A stretch of 48,090 bases of DNA from an uncultured Bacilli bacterium (GCA_947588895.1 CANQBF010000003.1:1-48090), one strand, 5' to 3'; shown: positions 6,969-16,519, numbered from the stretch's first letter. Program-made: numbers and translations. Notes: a model not told the origin generated them from the letters alone.

Positions 6969-9900
6969 TTATACCAACTTTTTATAATAATTATATCTTT
7001 TAATTGCATTCTCTTTTTGTGACTCTAATAAATCATGAGCAAGTTGTTCATCTTTAATTTTCAATGCTTTAAATCTTACTTCATTATCTAAAAATTCTTG
7101 ATAACGATTAAAATCTGGTTCTTTACTATCTAAATATAATTTTTCTTCTTCAGGATTATAATGCATTAAAAGTTCATAACCAACATCTACAGCTAATTTG
7201 CCTTCACTTACTGCACAAGATAAACCATTTTTTATACCATGTTCAACACAAGGCGAATAAGCAATAATTAAAGCTGGTCCATTATGCTCCATAGCTTCTT
7301 TTAAAACTTTAATTGTATGCATTGGATTTGCTCCCATTGAAATACTTGCAACATAACAATTTGGATAACTCATTGCAATTCTAAATAAATCTTTTTTATA
7401 AGTTTTTTTACCAAAATCTGCAAATTCTGCAACTGCACCTATTTTACTAGATTTACTCATTTGTCCACCAGTATTTGAATAAACCTCTGTATCTAATACT
7501 AAACATTTTATATTTCTATTTTGACTTAATACATGGTCTAGACCGCCAAAACCAATATCATAAGCCCAACCATCTCCACCGATTGCCCAAACAACTCTAG
7601 ATGGAATATAATCAATTAAATCCTTTAAATCTTTAGGAATATTTTTATCATTTAAATTATCTCTAACACTAGTAGTTATTTTAACATCTTCCATATTTGC
7701 TAACCATAATTCATATTGTTTCTTTATATCTTCTTCAACTGAATTAATACTCATTTCCATTATTTCTTTAATTCTATTTCTTTTATTTTGGTAAGATGCA
7801 TCAATACCTAAAGCAAATTCAGCATTATCTTCAAATAATGAATTAGCCCAAGGAATACTATAAGGAGTTGATGGAGCACTTCCACCATAAATTGATGAAC
7901 AACCAGTGGCATTAGCAATCACTAATTCATCCCCATAAAGTTGTGTAAGTAATCTTATATATGGTGTTTCTCCACAGCCAGCACAAGCTCCACTAAATTT
8001 AAACTTACTTTTTTGCAAGGAAGCTCCCTTAATATTAAATTTATCCATTAATTCAGGATTTTCATAATTTTCAAAATATTTATTTACAATTTCTAAATTT
8101 TCTTTATTAGAATTACCAAAACTTAAAGCTTGAGTTGGACAATTTTTAATACATAAACCACATCCCGTACAATCTTTTTCAGAAATAGCTAAATAATAAT
8201 TATATTCTTCTTTTCCAACATATTTTTTACCAATATTATCTTTAGTAACTATTGGTCTTATAACTCCATGAGGACATATAATATTACATTTGCCACATTC
8301 AATACATTTTTCCATATCCCAAACAGGAATTAAATATGAAACACCTCTTTTTTCCTCACTAGCAAGATTCCATGGGAAAGCTCCATTACGATATGGCACT
8401 AATTCACTTACTTTTAAACTATTACCTTCTCTACAATTAATCTTTTCAAAAATATTTTGTTTTAATTTAACTGGTTCATCTACTTCATGTAAATTTTCTA
8501 AAATCTTTAAACTATCAAGTGAATTATTTAATGCATTAATGTTATTATTTATTACTTCTTCTCCTTTGGTAACAAATGTTTTTTTTATTAATTCTACTAC
8601 TTTTTCATAACCATTTGGAATATTTAATAACTTTAATATAACCATTTCAATTATTTTATTTATTTTACCATTAATATTATTATTTAAAACAATTACTGAT
8701 GCATCAATATAAAATACCTTAATCTTTTTATTATTAATAATATTTTTTAAATTATTAGGTAAAAATTCATTTAATTCTTTTTCATTTTTATTAGTATTTA
8801 ATAATAAAATACCATTATCTTTAATACTATCTAATACTTTAAATCTTTTTAAATATTCATCTTTCGTAACTACAACTATCTCTGGATTTTCAACATAAAA
8901 TGGTGCATTTATTTTACTTTTACTCCATCTTAAATTAGAAATAGTTACCCCACCACTTTTTTTAGAATCATATTCAAAATATCCTTCAACATAATTATCT
9001 TCTTCAGCAATAATTTTAAGCATTTCTTTACTAGCACTAACCATTCCATCAGAGCCAAAACCAAATATTTTTATTTCTTTAGCATCAAGTTCTATATTAT
9101 AATCTTCTTCTTCCAAAGATAAATTAGTAACATCATCATTAATACCAATCGTAAAATTATTTTGAAGTTTAGTTTTTAACATTTTAAAAACACTATAAAT
9201 ATGTTTAGGTGTCGTATTTTTACTAGATAAACCATATCTACCACCAACTATATTAATATTTTTATCATGTAGAGCACTAACAATATCTAAATATAATGGT
9301 TCTCCAATACTACCAGCTTCTTTTGTTCTATCTAATACAGCAATATTTTTAACTGAAGATGGTAAAACATCTAATAAATATTTAACACTAAAAGGTCTAT
9401 ATAAATGAACATTTATAAGTCCTACTTTTTCGCCTTTTTTATTTAAATCATCTACTACTAATTTAATTGTATCAGTTACACTTCCCATCGCAATAATTAT
9501 ATTAGTTGCATTACTATCGCCATAATAATTAAATGGTTTATAAGAAGTATGCATAATATTATTAATTTTTTCCATATATTCATTAACAATATCAGGCATT
9601 TTTAAATAAAGTTCATTTCTTGCTTCAACTGATTGAAAATATATATCTTCATTTTCAGCTAAACCATATTGAACACCACAATTTACATTTAAGCATTTAT
9701 TTTTATAATCATTTATATTATCCCAAGGAATTAATTTTAACACTTCTTTTTCATCAATTAAATCAATCGTATTAAGTTCATGACTAGTTCTAAAACCATC
9801 AAAAAAATGAACAAAAGGTAAACTTCCTTTAATCGCCGCTAAATGAGCAACAACTGCTAAATTTTGAGCATCTTCAACATTCGAAGATGATAACATACAA

Positions 9901-10304
9901 AATCCAGTTTCTCTTGTGGCATAAACATCAGAATGATCACCAAAAATAGATAAAGCATGTGTTGCTACTGTTCTACTAGCTACATGAATAACTCCCGGTA
10001 AACATTCACCAGCTATCTTATACATATTAGGAATCATTAATAAAAGACCTTGACTAGCAGTAAATGTTGAAGCTAGTGAACCTGAAAGTAAAGCACCATG
10101 CATTGTTGCAATCGCACCAGCTTCACTTTGCATTTCAATTACATTTGGTACACTTCCATATAAATTTTTTAAATCACTATGAGTTAAACTATCTATATTT
10201 GAAGCCATTGGACTAGAAGGTGTAATTGGATATATACTACATATTTCACTAAATAAATATGCTATTCTACTACACGCTGTATTTCCATCTACTTGTTTTT
10301 TCAT
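6969..10304 (-). CDS. nifJ: pyruvate:ferredoxin (flavodoxin) oxidoreductase
   Basis: A 1111-residue single-chain PFOR, converting pyruvate and CoA to acetyl-CoA and CO2 while reducing ferredoxin; central to fermentative energy metabolism. The domains follow the usual order: N-terminal pyruvate/TPP domain (SIYPITPSSPM near residue 25), a transketolase-like middle domain, the gamma-type domain (FGFGSDGMVSASK, ~430), two 4Fe-4S ferredoxin clusters (CIECGKCNIICPHG ~665; CTGCGLCIKNCP ~715), a further cysteine site (CAGCGETPY ~773) and the C-terminal TPP/Mg site (GGDGWAYDIG ~915 with NTGGQMSKSS). It is slightly shorter than the common 1170-1200 residues, mostly by compact linkers, with no key motif missing. 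The start ATG follows GGTGGTGAT. A palindrome at 10334-10352 overlaps the likely promoter. Confidence 0.97.
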   Translation of the reverse strand: MKKQVDGNTACSRIAYLFSEICSIYPITPSSPMASNIDSLTHSDLKNLYGSVPNVIEMQSEAGAIATMHGALLSGSLASTFTASQGLLLMIPNMYKIAGECLPGVIHVASRTVATHALSIFGDHSDVYATRETGFCMLSSSNVEDAQNLAVVAHLAAIKGSLPFVHFFDGFRTSHELNTIDLIDEKEVLKLIPWDNINDYKNKCLNVNCGVQYGLAENEDIYFQSVEARNELYLKMPDIVNEYMEKINNIMHTSYKPFNYYGDSNATNIIIAMGSVTDTIKLVVDDLNKKGEKVGLINVHLYRPFSVKYLLDVLPSSVKNIAVLDRTKEAGSIGEPLYLDIVSALHDKNINIVGGRYGLSSKNTTPKHIYSVFKMLKTKLQNNFTIGINDDVTNLSLEEEDYNIELDAKEIKIFGFGSDGMVSASKEMLKIIAEEDNYVEGYFEYDSKKSGGVTISNLRWSKSKINAPFYVENPEIVVVTKDEYLKRFKVLDSIKDNGILLLNTNKNEKELNEFLPNNLKNIINNKKIKVFYIDASVIVLNNNINGKINKIIEMVILKLLNIPNGYEKVVELIKKTFVTKGEEVINNNINALNNSLDSLKILENLHEVDEPVKLKQNIFEKINCREGNSLKVSELVPYRNGAFPWNLASEEKRGVSYLIPVWDMEKCIECGKCNIICPHGVIRPIVTKDNIGKKYVGKEEYNYYLAISEKDCTGCGLCIKNCPTQALSFGNSNKENLEIVNKYFENYENPELMDKFNIKGASLQKSKFKFSGACAGCGETPYIRLLTQLYGDELVIANATGCSSIYGGSAPSTPYSIPWANSLFEDNAEFALGIDASYQNKRNRIKEIMEMSINSVEEDIKKQYELWLANMEDVKITTSVRDNLNDKNIPKDLKDLIDYIPSRVVWAIGGDGWAYDIGFGGLDHVLSQNRNIKCLVLDTEVYSNTGGQMSKSSKIGAVAEFADFGKKTYKKDLFRIAMSYPNCYVASISMGANPMHTIKVLKEAMEHNGPALIIAYSPCVEHGIKNGLSCAVSEGKLAVDVGYELLMHYNPEEEKLYLDSKEPDFNRYQEFLDNEVRFKALKIKDEQLAHDLLESQKENAIKRYNYYKKLV

Positions 10305-10333
10305 ATCATCACCACCATAATTATAAAATAAAA

Positions 10334-10352
10334 TGACTAGATTTACTAGTCA
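10334..10352 (-). promoter_or_regulatory. palindromic candidate operator upstream of nifJ
   Basis: TGACTAG (10334-10340) and CTAGTCA (10346-10352) form a perfect inverted repeat around ATTTA. Read leftwards, TTGACT of the repeat can serve as a -35 box 17 bases before TATTTT, so a bound protein would control nifJ. It could also be a weak terminator, because A/T-rich sequence follows. The half-site ACTAGTCAA recurs at 6864-6872, beyond the other end of nifJ. Confidence 0.4.
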
Positions 10353-10360
10353 AATTAAAA

Positions 10361-10381
10361 AAGTTCACGTTTTGTGAACTT
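10361..10381 (-). terminator. terminator of the ABC transporter gene
   Basis: AAGTTCAC (10361-10368) pairs with GTGAACTT (10374-10381); on the minus strand the stem is followed by TTTTTT. It lies 10 bases past the stop codon of the transporter gene. Confidence 0.8.
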
Positions 10382-10390
10382 AATTTATAA

Positions 10391-12799
10391 TTATTCTGTT
10401 CTAAGTGCAATAACTGGGTCTTTTTTACTTGCTATTTTTGATGGAATTAAACCAGCAATTACAGTTAATACCACACTAATAATAACTAATACAATACTAC
10501 CTACTAAAGGTAATTTACATAAATTACTTATATCAACTAATTTTTTTAGAACTATGTTAATAGGTATTGTTAATAAGAAAGTAATACCTATACCTAAAAG
10601 ACCAGCAGTTAAACCAATAATAAATGTTTCAGCATTAAATACTCTAGCAACATCTTTTTTACTAGCACCAATACTTCTTAAAATACCAATTTCCTTTGTT
10701 CTTTCTAATACACTAATATAAGTAATAATACCAATCATAATTGATGATACAATTAAGGAAATACTAACAAAAGCAATCAATACATAACTAATAATATTAA
10801 CGATTGTAGTAACACTACTCATAAGTAATCCAACATAATCAGTATATTGAATTTTATTTACTTCATCTTGAGAATCATTATAATCTTTAATTATATTTTC
10901 AATTTCTTCTTTATCACTAAAGCTTTTTGGATATAAATTAATTGCACTAGGAGATTCTAAATCAATTACGCCAAAATTACTCAAATTATTTTCATAACTA
11001 TCAATTCCACTAAAAGGTTCTTTAGTCAAAACATTAATCTCTTTATTACTCTTTTGCTCTTTAGCAATATTTGAATTATTATTTTTATCAATAATATAAT
11101 TAGTTAATTCATTTAAATAACCAATACCACCAGTTGTACTATTAATTGATGCTTCTTCATTTGGTTTCATAATACCTACTACTTTTATTGTTTCAGCATC
11201 ATCAATTAATTTTTTCATATAGCTTTCATTTTTACTCATATCTTGCCAAATACCATTTTCTTTTTTATATAAATCAGTATTTAAAATTAATTTATATTCT
11301 AAAGCTAATATTTCATCATATGTATAAACTTTATCAGTTAATTCATACTTTTCTCCCCTCATTGTACTTTGAAACAATTCAAACAATTCTTGTTTATCTT
11401 TAAGCCCTAAAGAATATAAAGCATAATCACTAACTTCATTATTTTCATCAACTATTAAAATAATTTCATTATATTTTTCTGGTAATCTACCGGCAATAAT
11501 ATCATATTGACTTTTTAATAATTCTTTATTATTAGATAATTCACTCCATAAAGGATAATTACTCATCATTGTTCCCATACCCATTTCTTCCATAATATGA
11601 GATGGATTAATTTGGTTTATTCCTTTACTAGTATCTTTATCATATATATTTATATCAAAATTATATACATATTTTATATCAGTCGTTAATTCTTTTATTT
11701 TATCATTATTATCAACAAATTTTTTGAAATCAACTAAATTATTAGTAGTAACTTTATTGATTACCATACTCATCATATCAGTCATAACATTATTTGAATA
11801 AATTTTATCATTATCATGCTCTTTTTTATCATCACTTTGCATACTATTCATAAATGATGCCATATCAACTGTTTGTCTTTCAATAGTAAGTGGATAGCTA
11901 GTAAGTGTATCTTCTTGAACTTTAGCAATATATTGTTCAATACCATTTGATAAACTCATAATTAAAGAAATACCAATAATTCCTATACTACCAGCAAAAG
12001 CAGTTAAAATTGTTCTTCCTTTTTTTGTCATTAAATTATTTAAACTTAAAGAAACAGCAGTCTTAAATGACATATTAGCTTTAATATTTTTATCTTTCTT
12101 CTTTATTTCAACTTTTTCGCCATCATATGGATTACTATCTCCTTCAATAACTCCATCTTTAATATTAATTATTCTTGTTGAATATTTTGAAGCTAAATCA
12201 GGATTATGAGTAACCATAATAACTAAACGGTCTTTAGCAATTTCTTTTAATAAATCCATAATTTGAATACTAGTTTTAGTATCTAATGCTCCACTTGGTT
12301 CATCAGCTAAAACTATTTGAGGATTATTAACGAGTGCTCTAGCAATCGCTACTCTTTGCATTTGACCACCAGATAATTGGTTTGGCTTTTTATTAATATG
12401 TTCACTTAATCCTACACTAGCTAATGCTTGTTTAGCTCTTTCTCTTCTTTCTTTTTTAGATACACCTGATAAAGTTAAAGCTAACTCAACATTACTAAGT
12501 ATAGTTTGATGAGGTATTAAATTATAACTTTGAAAAACAAACCCAATTTTATGATTACGATATATATCCCAATCATGGTCAGTATAATTTTTAGTTGATA
12601 CTCCATCAATAATTAAATCACCACTTGTATATTTATCTAATCCCCCAATTATATTTAAAAGGGTTGTTTTTCCAGAACCTGATGGTCCTAAAATAGAAAC
12701 AAATTCACATTCTCTAAAATTAATACTTACTCCATCTAAAGCATTTTGAATAAAATTATCAAGTTTATATACTTTAGTTATATTTTTTATTTCTAGCAT
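10391..12799 (-). CDS. ABC transporter, fused ATPase and FtsX-type permease
   Basis: An 802-residue MacB/LolD-type export protein. Residues ~1-225 are an ABC ATPase with Walker A GPSGSGKT (38-45), signature LSGGQ (143-147), Walker B IVLADEP (163-169) and the switch His of MVTHNPD. After a linker, a transmembrane helix near 265-285 precedes a large extracytoplasmic domain, and three C-terminal helices (~665-790) form the FtsX domain (VLERTKEIGILRSIGASKKDVARVF). Fused proteins of this sort work as dimers in mechanotransmission, often in peptide or antibiotic resistance or in lipid extraction; the substrate cannot be read. The start ATG is preceded by AAAGGAGG. Monocistronic with its own terminator. 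Confidence 0.94.
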   Translation of the reverse strand: MLEIKNITKVYKLDNFIQNALDGVSINFRECEFVSILGPSGSGKTTLLNIIGGLDKYTSGDLIIDGVSTKNYTDHDWDIYRNHKIGFVFQSYNLIPHQTILSNVELALTLSGVSKKERRERAKQALASVGLSEHINKKPNQLSGGQMQRVAIARALVNNPQIVLADEPSGALDTKTSIQIMDLLKEIAKDRLVIMVTHNPDLASKYSTRIINIKDGVIEGDSNPYDGEKVEIKKKDKNIKANMSFKTAVSLSLNNLMTKKGRTILTAFAGSIGIIGISLIMSLSNGIEQYIAKVQEDTLTSYPLTIERQTVDMASFMNSMQSDDKKEHDNDKIYSNNVMTDMMSMVINKVTTNNLVDFKKFVDNNDKIKELTTDIKYVYNFDINIYDKDTSKGINQINPSHIMEEMGMGTMMSNYPLWSELSNNKELLKSQYDIIAGRLPEKYNEIILIVDENNEVSDYALYSLGLKDKQELFELFQSTMRGEKYELTDKVYTYDEILALEYKLILNTDLYKKENGIWQDMSKNESYMKKLIDDAETIKVVGIMKPNEEASINSTTGGIGYLNELTNYIIDKNNNSNIAKEQKSNKEINVLTKEPFSGIDSYENNLSNFGVIDLESPSAINLYPKSFSDKEEIENIIKDYNDSQDEVNKIQYTDYVGLLMSSVTTIVNIISYVLIAFVSISLIVSSIMIGIITYISVLERTKEIGILRSIGASKKDVARVFNAETFIIGLTAGLLGIGITFLLTIPINIVLKKLVDISNLCKLPLVGSIVLVIISVVLTVIAGLIPSKIASKKDPVIALRTE

Positions 12800-12911
12800 A
12801 AAAATCCTCCTTTAAATTATATGTAATTTTTTTAAACTTACTTTCTTATTATATTAAGTATTTGTGAAGTTTACAAGAAAAATTTAACAAAAGCTACATA
12901 ATAGTAAAAAA

Positions 12912-12933
12912 AGAAAGGAATTTCTACCTTTCT
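12912..12933 (-). terminator. terminator of the HD-domain gene
   Basis: AGAAAGG (12912-12918) pairs with CCTTTCT (12927-12933). On the minus strand a T-run follows, a few bases past the stop codon at 12939. Confidence 0.7.
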
Positions 12934-12938
12934 AATTA

Positions 12939-13646
12939 TTATTTATATCTTAATTTTCCTGTAATTAAAGATTGCAAACTATTAATAGATTTTAATTCTT
13001 TACTTAAAGATACTTGTTTATCAGCTTTTGATACAATTCTTCCTTCCAAATATACACTTCTTGAAATAGATAAATTAAATAATTTATTACGATTAGTTGA
13101 TTCAATAATCATATTTTTATATTTTGGTAATAAATTTTTATATTTTTTCAAATTATTTAATTCTAATTTTTCAATTTCTTTTCTAGCACTTTTTACTGGA
13201 AATGGATACATATGATGAATTATACCATCAATAATCATATATGCCATTTCTTTATTCTCAAAATATTCAGGATACCATGTTATAGCATTAATAACTGCTT
13301 CAATTGGATGAGTAAAACCATGTTTATTAGTAAAATATTCTTTTTTTATTGGTGAATTTTGCCATGGTAATTCATATAAGTCATGGAACATAGCAATAAT
13401 AACTGCTGTTTTTAAATCAACATTATTATATTTTTCTTTATTTTTAATTAATTTATATGTAACCATTGCATCACTTAATATATGATATCCTAAACTTATA
13501 TTATCATGATGAGGATATTCTAAAGCATTATACCTTTTAATAAATTCTTCATGAGATATTATAGGCATAATAAAACTAAAGAACTCTTCTTTCTCACTTC
13601 TATTAAAATCATAATTATCTAGTAATTCATTTATGTCGTCAACCAT
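12939..13646 (-). CDS. HD-domain phosphohydrolase family protein
   Basis: A 235-residue protein of the HD metal-dependent phosphohydrolase superfamily. The metal ligands are readable: the early His in YPHHDNISLGYH (~45-54), the signature His-Asp pair in AMFHDLYELPW (H88, D89), and further His residues in HGFTHPIEAV and IIHHMYPFPV. Family members hydrolyse nucleotides or cyclic nucleotides; the substrate cannot be told here. No transmembrane segment, so cytoplasmic. The start ATG 13646 has a GGTGGGATAAAT upstream. It carries a terminator at 12912-12933; the next gene upstream has its own terminator, so the gene is probably transcribed alone. Confidence 0.85.
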   Translation of the reverse strand: MVDDINELLDNYDFNRSEKEEFFSFIMPIISHEEFIKRYNALEYPHHDNISLGYHILSDAMVTYKLIKNKEKYNNVDLKTAVIIAMFHDLYELPWQNSPIKKEYFTNKHGFTHPIEAVINAITWYPEYFENKEMAYMIIDGIIHHMYPFPVKSARKEIEKLELNNLKKYKNLLPKYKNMIIESTNRNKLFNLSISRSVYLEGRIVSKADKQVSLSKELKSINSLQSLITGKLRYK

Positions 13647-13685
13647 ATTTATCCCACCTACATAGAATTATACGCTTTTTATTAA

Positions 13686-13711
13686 AAAAATACAATAAAA
13701 ATTGTATTTTT
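13686..13711 (-). terminator. terminator of the 13711 membrane protein gene
   Basis: AAAAATACAAT (13686-13696) and ATTGTATTTTT (13701-13711) form an 11-bp stem; on the minus strand it runs into TTTTTTT. It touches the stop codon of the gene. Confidence 0.75.
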
Positions 13712-14397
13712 CACTTTTTCCTTCTAACTAATTCTTGGCGTTTATTCTTGATAATATCAACTTCACTATCATTATGTAGTCCAGTATAAATATCCCAATC
13801 AGGTTCATCAGTTGTCATGTCTATACCTCTTTTATTAATTATTTTAAATGATTCATATTGTTCTTTAATTGTTTTTAATATTCGCATATCCATTTTTCTG
13901 CTATTGTTTTCATTTTTAGTCATTTCAATACTATTATTTTTTATAGTTTCTAATGCTTTTTCAGCTTCTTTCTCTTTTAAATTCAAATAATCAATATTAG
14001 ATTCAGTTTGATGTTGCTTATCTTTAAGATTATATTCCATATTCATTAACTTTGTAGTTTTAATATATGAATAACCAGTAACTATTATAAAAAATAATAA
14101 GTATATAAAATCTAATACAACATGACTAGTTATCATTGAAAATAATTGAATCCCTGTAAATAAAGTCCCAATAATATTAAATATACTAAATAAAATTATA
14201 TACTTATTATTACTTTTTATTTGATTAATTAAATTATTACGTTTATTTTCTTCTTCATTTTTTAAATTATTAATAAACTCTATTATATTTTCTTCTGTTA
14301 ATATATCATATACATTATCTACAGTTTTAACTTCTTTTTCCCCATTATCCATTTTTACCTTGGTATTCTCTCCATCAAATTTATATTCTTTATTCAT
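13711..14397 (-). CDS. hypothetical membrane protein with coiled coil
   Basis: A 228-residue protein with two adjacent transmembrane helices (~66-88 and ~93-113) and a charged C-terminal half, predicted by eye as coiled coil (~118-195, LKDKQHQTESNIDYLNLKEK and following). The N-terminal 60 residues are charged and presumably cytoplasmic, so both ends face the same side. The family is not recognised. The start is supported by GGAGG 6 bases upstream. It ends in TGA, further evidence that TGA is a stop codon here. Confidence 0.75.
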   Translation of the reverse strand: MNKEYKFDGENTKVKMDNGEKEVKTVDNVYDILTEENIIEFINNLKNEEENKRNNLINQIKSNNKYIILFSIFNIIGTLFTGIQLFSMITSHVVLDFIYLLFFIIVTGYSYIKTTKLMNMEYNLKDKQHQTESNIDYLNLKEKEAEKALETIKNNSIEMTKNENNSRKMDMRILKTIKEQYESFKIINKRGIDMTTDEPDWDIYTGLHNDSEVDIIKNKRQELVRRKK

Positions 14398-14439
14398 AAA
14401 ACCTCCATGACCTTATTTTATCATATGTCAATTTCTAAA

Positions 14440-15543
14440 TCAATTTATTGTACCTAAATATTCTACAATTACTCTAACTGTTGGATTAACAAAATAAGAA
14501 CGAGTATTTTGAATTGAATTTATAAATGGTGATTTTAAATTAATTGTATCTAAAGATAAATTTACAAGTTCATATTGATTATTTTCATCTTCTACAGTAA
14601 TTATTCCTTCTCCATGTAATTCTTGTATTTCACCTCGATATATATATTTACTATCTCCTACATATATTGAATCAGTATCTTTTTTTCTAAATCCAATAGC
14701 AATAAAATCTTTATCTTCATTAAAAGTTTGATTTGCTTTTTTATAAGCATAAACCATAAAAGTAATTTTATAATATCCAGTTTTATTAAAACTAACTAAA
14801 TAATCTGGTGAAACACTTGTTAATTCTTCACTTTCCATTTCTTTTCTTTTTATTGGAATTCTTGAATTAGAAGCAACTTCAAAACCATCATATGGATAAC
14901 TTTCATTAAATGTTATTAAATAACTAGCTTTTATTTTTTCTGGTCCACTTGGCCCTGTAACTCCTGGTTCTCCTTGAATACCTTGAGGACCCATTGGTCC
15001 CATTTCGCCTTTTTCTCCCTTAGGACCTCTTATTACTCCAACATCTTTCCACTTATTTTCATTTTCACTCCATACATATAAATTATCATTAATTAAATAT
15101 CCATCACCTTGTTTACCACTTTCATGCTCTTTCATTAAATCTTCAAGATTATCATAAGAGCCTTCAATAGTTACACTTGTTCCTGAAGGACCTATCGCAC
15201 CCGGTATTCCTGGTTCTCCCTTATCACCTTTTAATCCTCTAGCACCAGGTTCTCCTTTATCTCCCTTTTCTCCTTTTGGGCCGGTTGCTCCCATAGGAAT
15301 ATAAAATTCTAAACGAGCATTATTATTATCACCAACATTAACTACCTTAGCTGTCATAGAAGGATCAATTGTTTCTACTTTAGCCACTTCAATTTGGGTA
15401 AAACTAGCTGGTCCCGTAGGTCCTATTTCTCCTTGAGGTCCTCTTTCTCCCTGTGGTCCAGTTGGCCCTGGTATTAATTTTATTCCAAAACTATTTTGAC
15501 AACATTTGTTATTTTTATTACAATTATTAAAATAATTATTCAT
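14440..15543 (-). CDS. collagen-like BclA-type protein
   Basis: A 367-residue protein with three Gly-X-Y tracts at residues ~26-46, ~85-121 and ~173-201, which should form a collagen-like triple helix. They are separated by two modules often seen in Bacillota collagen-like and phage tail fibre proteins: a short beta module (~50-84, ending RLEFYIPMGATG) and a GDGYLINDNLYVW module (~146-158). The C-terminal ~165 residues look like a BclA/C1q-like trimerisation head. There is no signal peptide; the N-terminus is Asn/Cys-rich (NNCNKNNKCC), as in exosporium or spore-coat collagen proteins. A surface or spore role is inference. The start ATG 15543 has AGAGGAG upstream and is divergent from the gene at 15644. 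Confidence 0.85.
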   Translation of the reverse strand: MNNYFNNCNKNNKCCQNSFGIKLIPGPTGPQGERGPQGEIGPTGPASFTQIEVAKVETIDPSMTAKVVNVGDNNNARLEFYIPMGATGPKGEKGDKGEPGARGLKGDKGEPGIPGAIGPSGTSVTIEGSYDNLEDLMKEHESGKQGDGYLINDNLYVWSENENKWKDVGVIRGPKGEKGEMGPMGPQGIQGEPGVTGPSGPEKIKASYLITFNESYPYDGFEVASNSRIPIKRKEMESEELTSVSPDYLVSFNKTGYYKITFMVYAYKKANQTFNEDKDFIAIGFRKKDTDSIYVGDSKYIYRGEIQELHGEGIITVEDENNQYELVNLSLDTINLKSPFINSIQNTRSYFVNPTVRVIVEYLGTIN

Positions 15544-15643
15544 AAAGCTAATACTCCTCTCCCTATAATTTATGTAATTATTATAAATATGGCTGTTTAT
15601 TTTACTTAATTATGCTATAATAACTACTTTGAAAGGACTACTT

Positions 15644-16240
15644 ATGAATAAAGATTTATTAAATTTAAAACTTAAAATGTTATTATCATTATTTGAATTT
15701 AAAAAAATAGAAAAACTATCAACATTATATTTAGAATATATAAAAAAATATGTTAATTTATATAATCAAAGTCCCAAATATAATCAAAAATGGCAATCAA
15801 TTAATAATTGTTACTTTTATGCTTTAAATATTTCTACCCCATTAATAATAAATATCTATTCAAAATTATTAACTGATGATTATTTTAGTATAAATGTCGG
15901 TAATATTGCCGGTATGGATTTTATGGAACAACAAAATCAAAATGAAATAGAATTATTAAATTGTTTATATCATGACTTAAATGAACTTAATATAAAATGT
16001 TATGAAAGTACGATAAATACACCAAATAAATATAATGGCTATAAAATACTAGTTTTATATAGTGATTCTCATGATTATCATTTTATTCGTCAAAATAGTG
16101 ATAATTTATGGTCAACAAAATTTGGATTAGAGAAAGATATATTTACATCTGATAATCCTTTATTACTATTTAATAATCCATTTGATACTTCATGTAGCTA
16201 TAAATTAGTAAAATGCTTAGAAATAGTCAAACCTCAATAA
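15644..16240 (+). CDS. hypothetical protein with possible Cys-His dyad
   Basis: A 198-residue protein of unknown family. ATG 15644 is preferred because AAAGGA lies 6 bases upstream; a TTG at 15629 would overlap that site. A TATAAT at 15616-15621 suggests its own promoter with a short leader. The pattern N-N-C56-Y-F-Y-A-L-N near residue 56 and D-Y-H146-F-I-R-Q followed by W156, K159 and G161 resembles the spacing of papain-like Cys/His hydrolases; this is a guess from motif order, not a recognised domain. There is no signal peptide or transmembrane helix. Very A/T-rich codon use fits the accessory region around it. Confidence 0.7.
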   Translation: MNKDLLNLKLKMLLSLFEFKKIEKLSTLYLEYIKKYVNLYNQSPKYNQKWQSINNCYFYALNISTPLIINIYSKLLTDDYFSINVGNIAGMDFMEQQNQNEIELLNCLYHDLNELNIKCYESTINTPNKYNGYKILVLYSDSHDYHFIRQNSDNLWSTKFGLEKDIFTSDNPLLLFNNPFDTSCSYKLVKCLEIVKPQ

Positions 16241-16268
16241 ATTTATACATATAATTAATTGAACTCAA

Positions 16269-16297
16269 TTGACATACCCAATATTTTAAGGTAAAAT
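16269..16297 (+). promoter_or_regulatory. promoter of tRNA-Cys
   Basis: A perfect TTGACA -35 (16269-16274), a 17-base spacer and a TAAAAT -10 (16292-16297), 24 bases before the tRNA. Confidence 0.8.
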
Positions 16298-16320
16298 TAA
16301 TTATGTTAATAAATTTATTT

Positions 16321-16394
16321 GGAGCCGTAGCCAAGTGGTAAGGCCCCGGTCTGCAACACCGTCATCGCCGGTTCAAATCCGGCCGGCTCCTCCA
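16321..16394 (+). tRNA. tRNA-Cys (anticodon GCA)
   Basis: A full cloverleaf can be drawn: acceptor GGAGCCG with CGGCTCC, D-arm around AGTGGTA, anticodon loop CTGCAAC with GCA, T-arm CCGG-TTCAAATC-CCGG, discriminator T and encoded CCA (16392-16394). GCA decodes UGC/UGU. It is the only tRNA in the window and has its own consensus promoter; the candidate antisense RNA promoter begins 15 bases after its 3' end. Confidence 0.97.
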
Positions 16395-16408
16395 ATTTTG
16401 TTTATATC

Positions 16409-16437
16409 TTGCATAAATACTAATTTTATGGTATTAT
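16409..16437 (+). promoter_or_regulatory. promoter of candidate antitoxin RNA
   Basis: TTGCAT (16409-16414), 17-base spacer, TATTAT (16432-16437). The expected start is A16444. Confidence 0.6.
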
Positions 16438-16474
16438 GTATTTAGCAAGAAAATTTGCATAAAATAAAAAAGGA

Positions 16475-16498
16475 ACATTCAATTTTGCAAGTGAATGT
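16475..16498 (-). terminator. terminator of the candidate toxin mRNA
   Basis: ACATTCA (16475-16481) pairs with TGAATGT (16492-16498), with two more pairs inside; on the minus strand the stem is followed by TCCTTTTTTATTTT. It competes with the 5'-3' pairing of the mRNA. Confidence 0.7.
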
Positions 16499-16519
16499 CG
16501 CCTCTAAATTATTTGAGTT

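Noticed and set aside
8290..8610. Antisense reading frames inside nifJ, ribosomal and other genes
   Set aside because: They are shadows of strongly conserved genes, lack ribosome binding sites and have no protein-like motifs.
10361..10381. Rex-type redox operator upstream of nifJ (TTCAC...GTGAA)
   Set aside because: The arms are in the opposite order to the Rex consensus TTGTGAA-N4-TTCACAA, and the stem followed by T6 on the minus strand is a plain terminator.
14900..15500. CRISPR-like repetition in the collagen gene
   Set aside because: The periodicity is three codons (Gly-X-Y) in frame, with no constant repeats and unique spacers; no cas gene is present.
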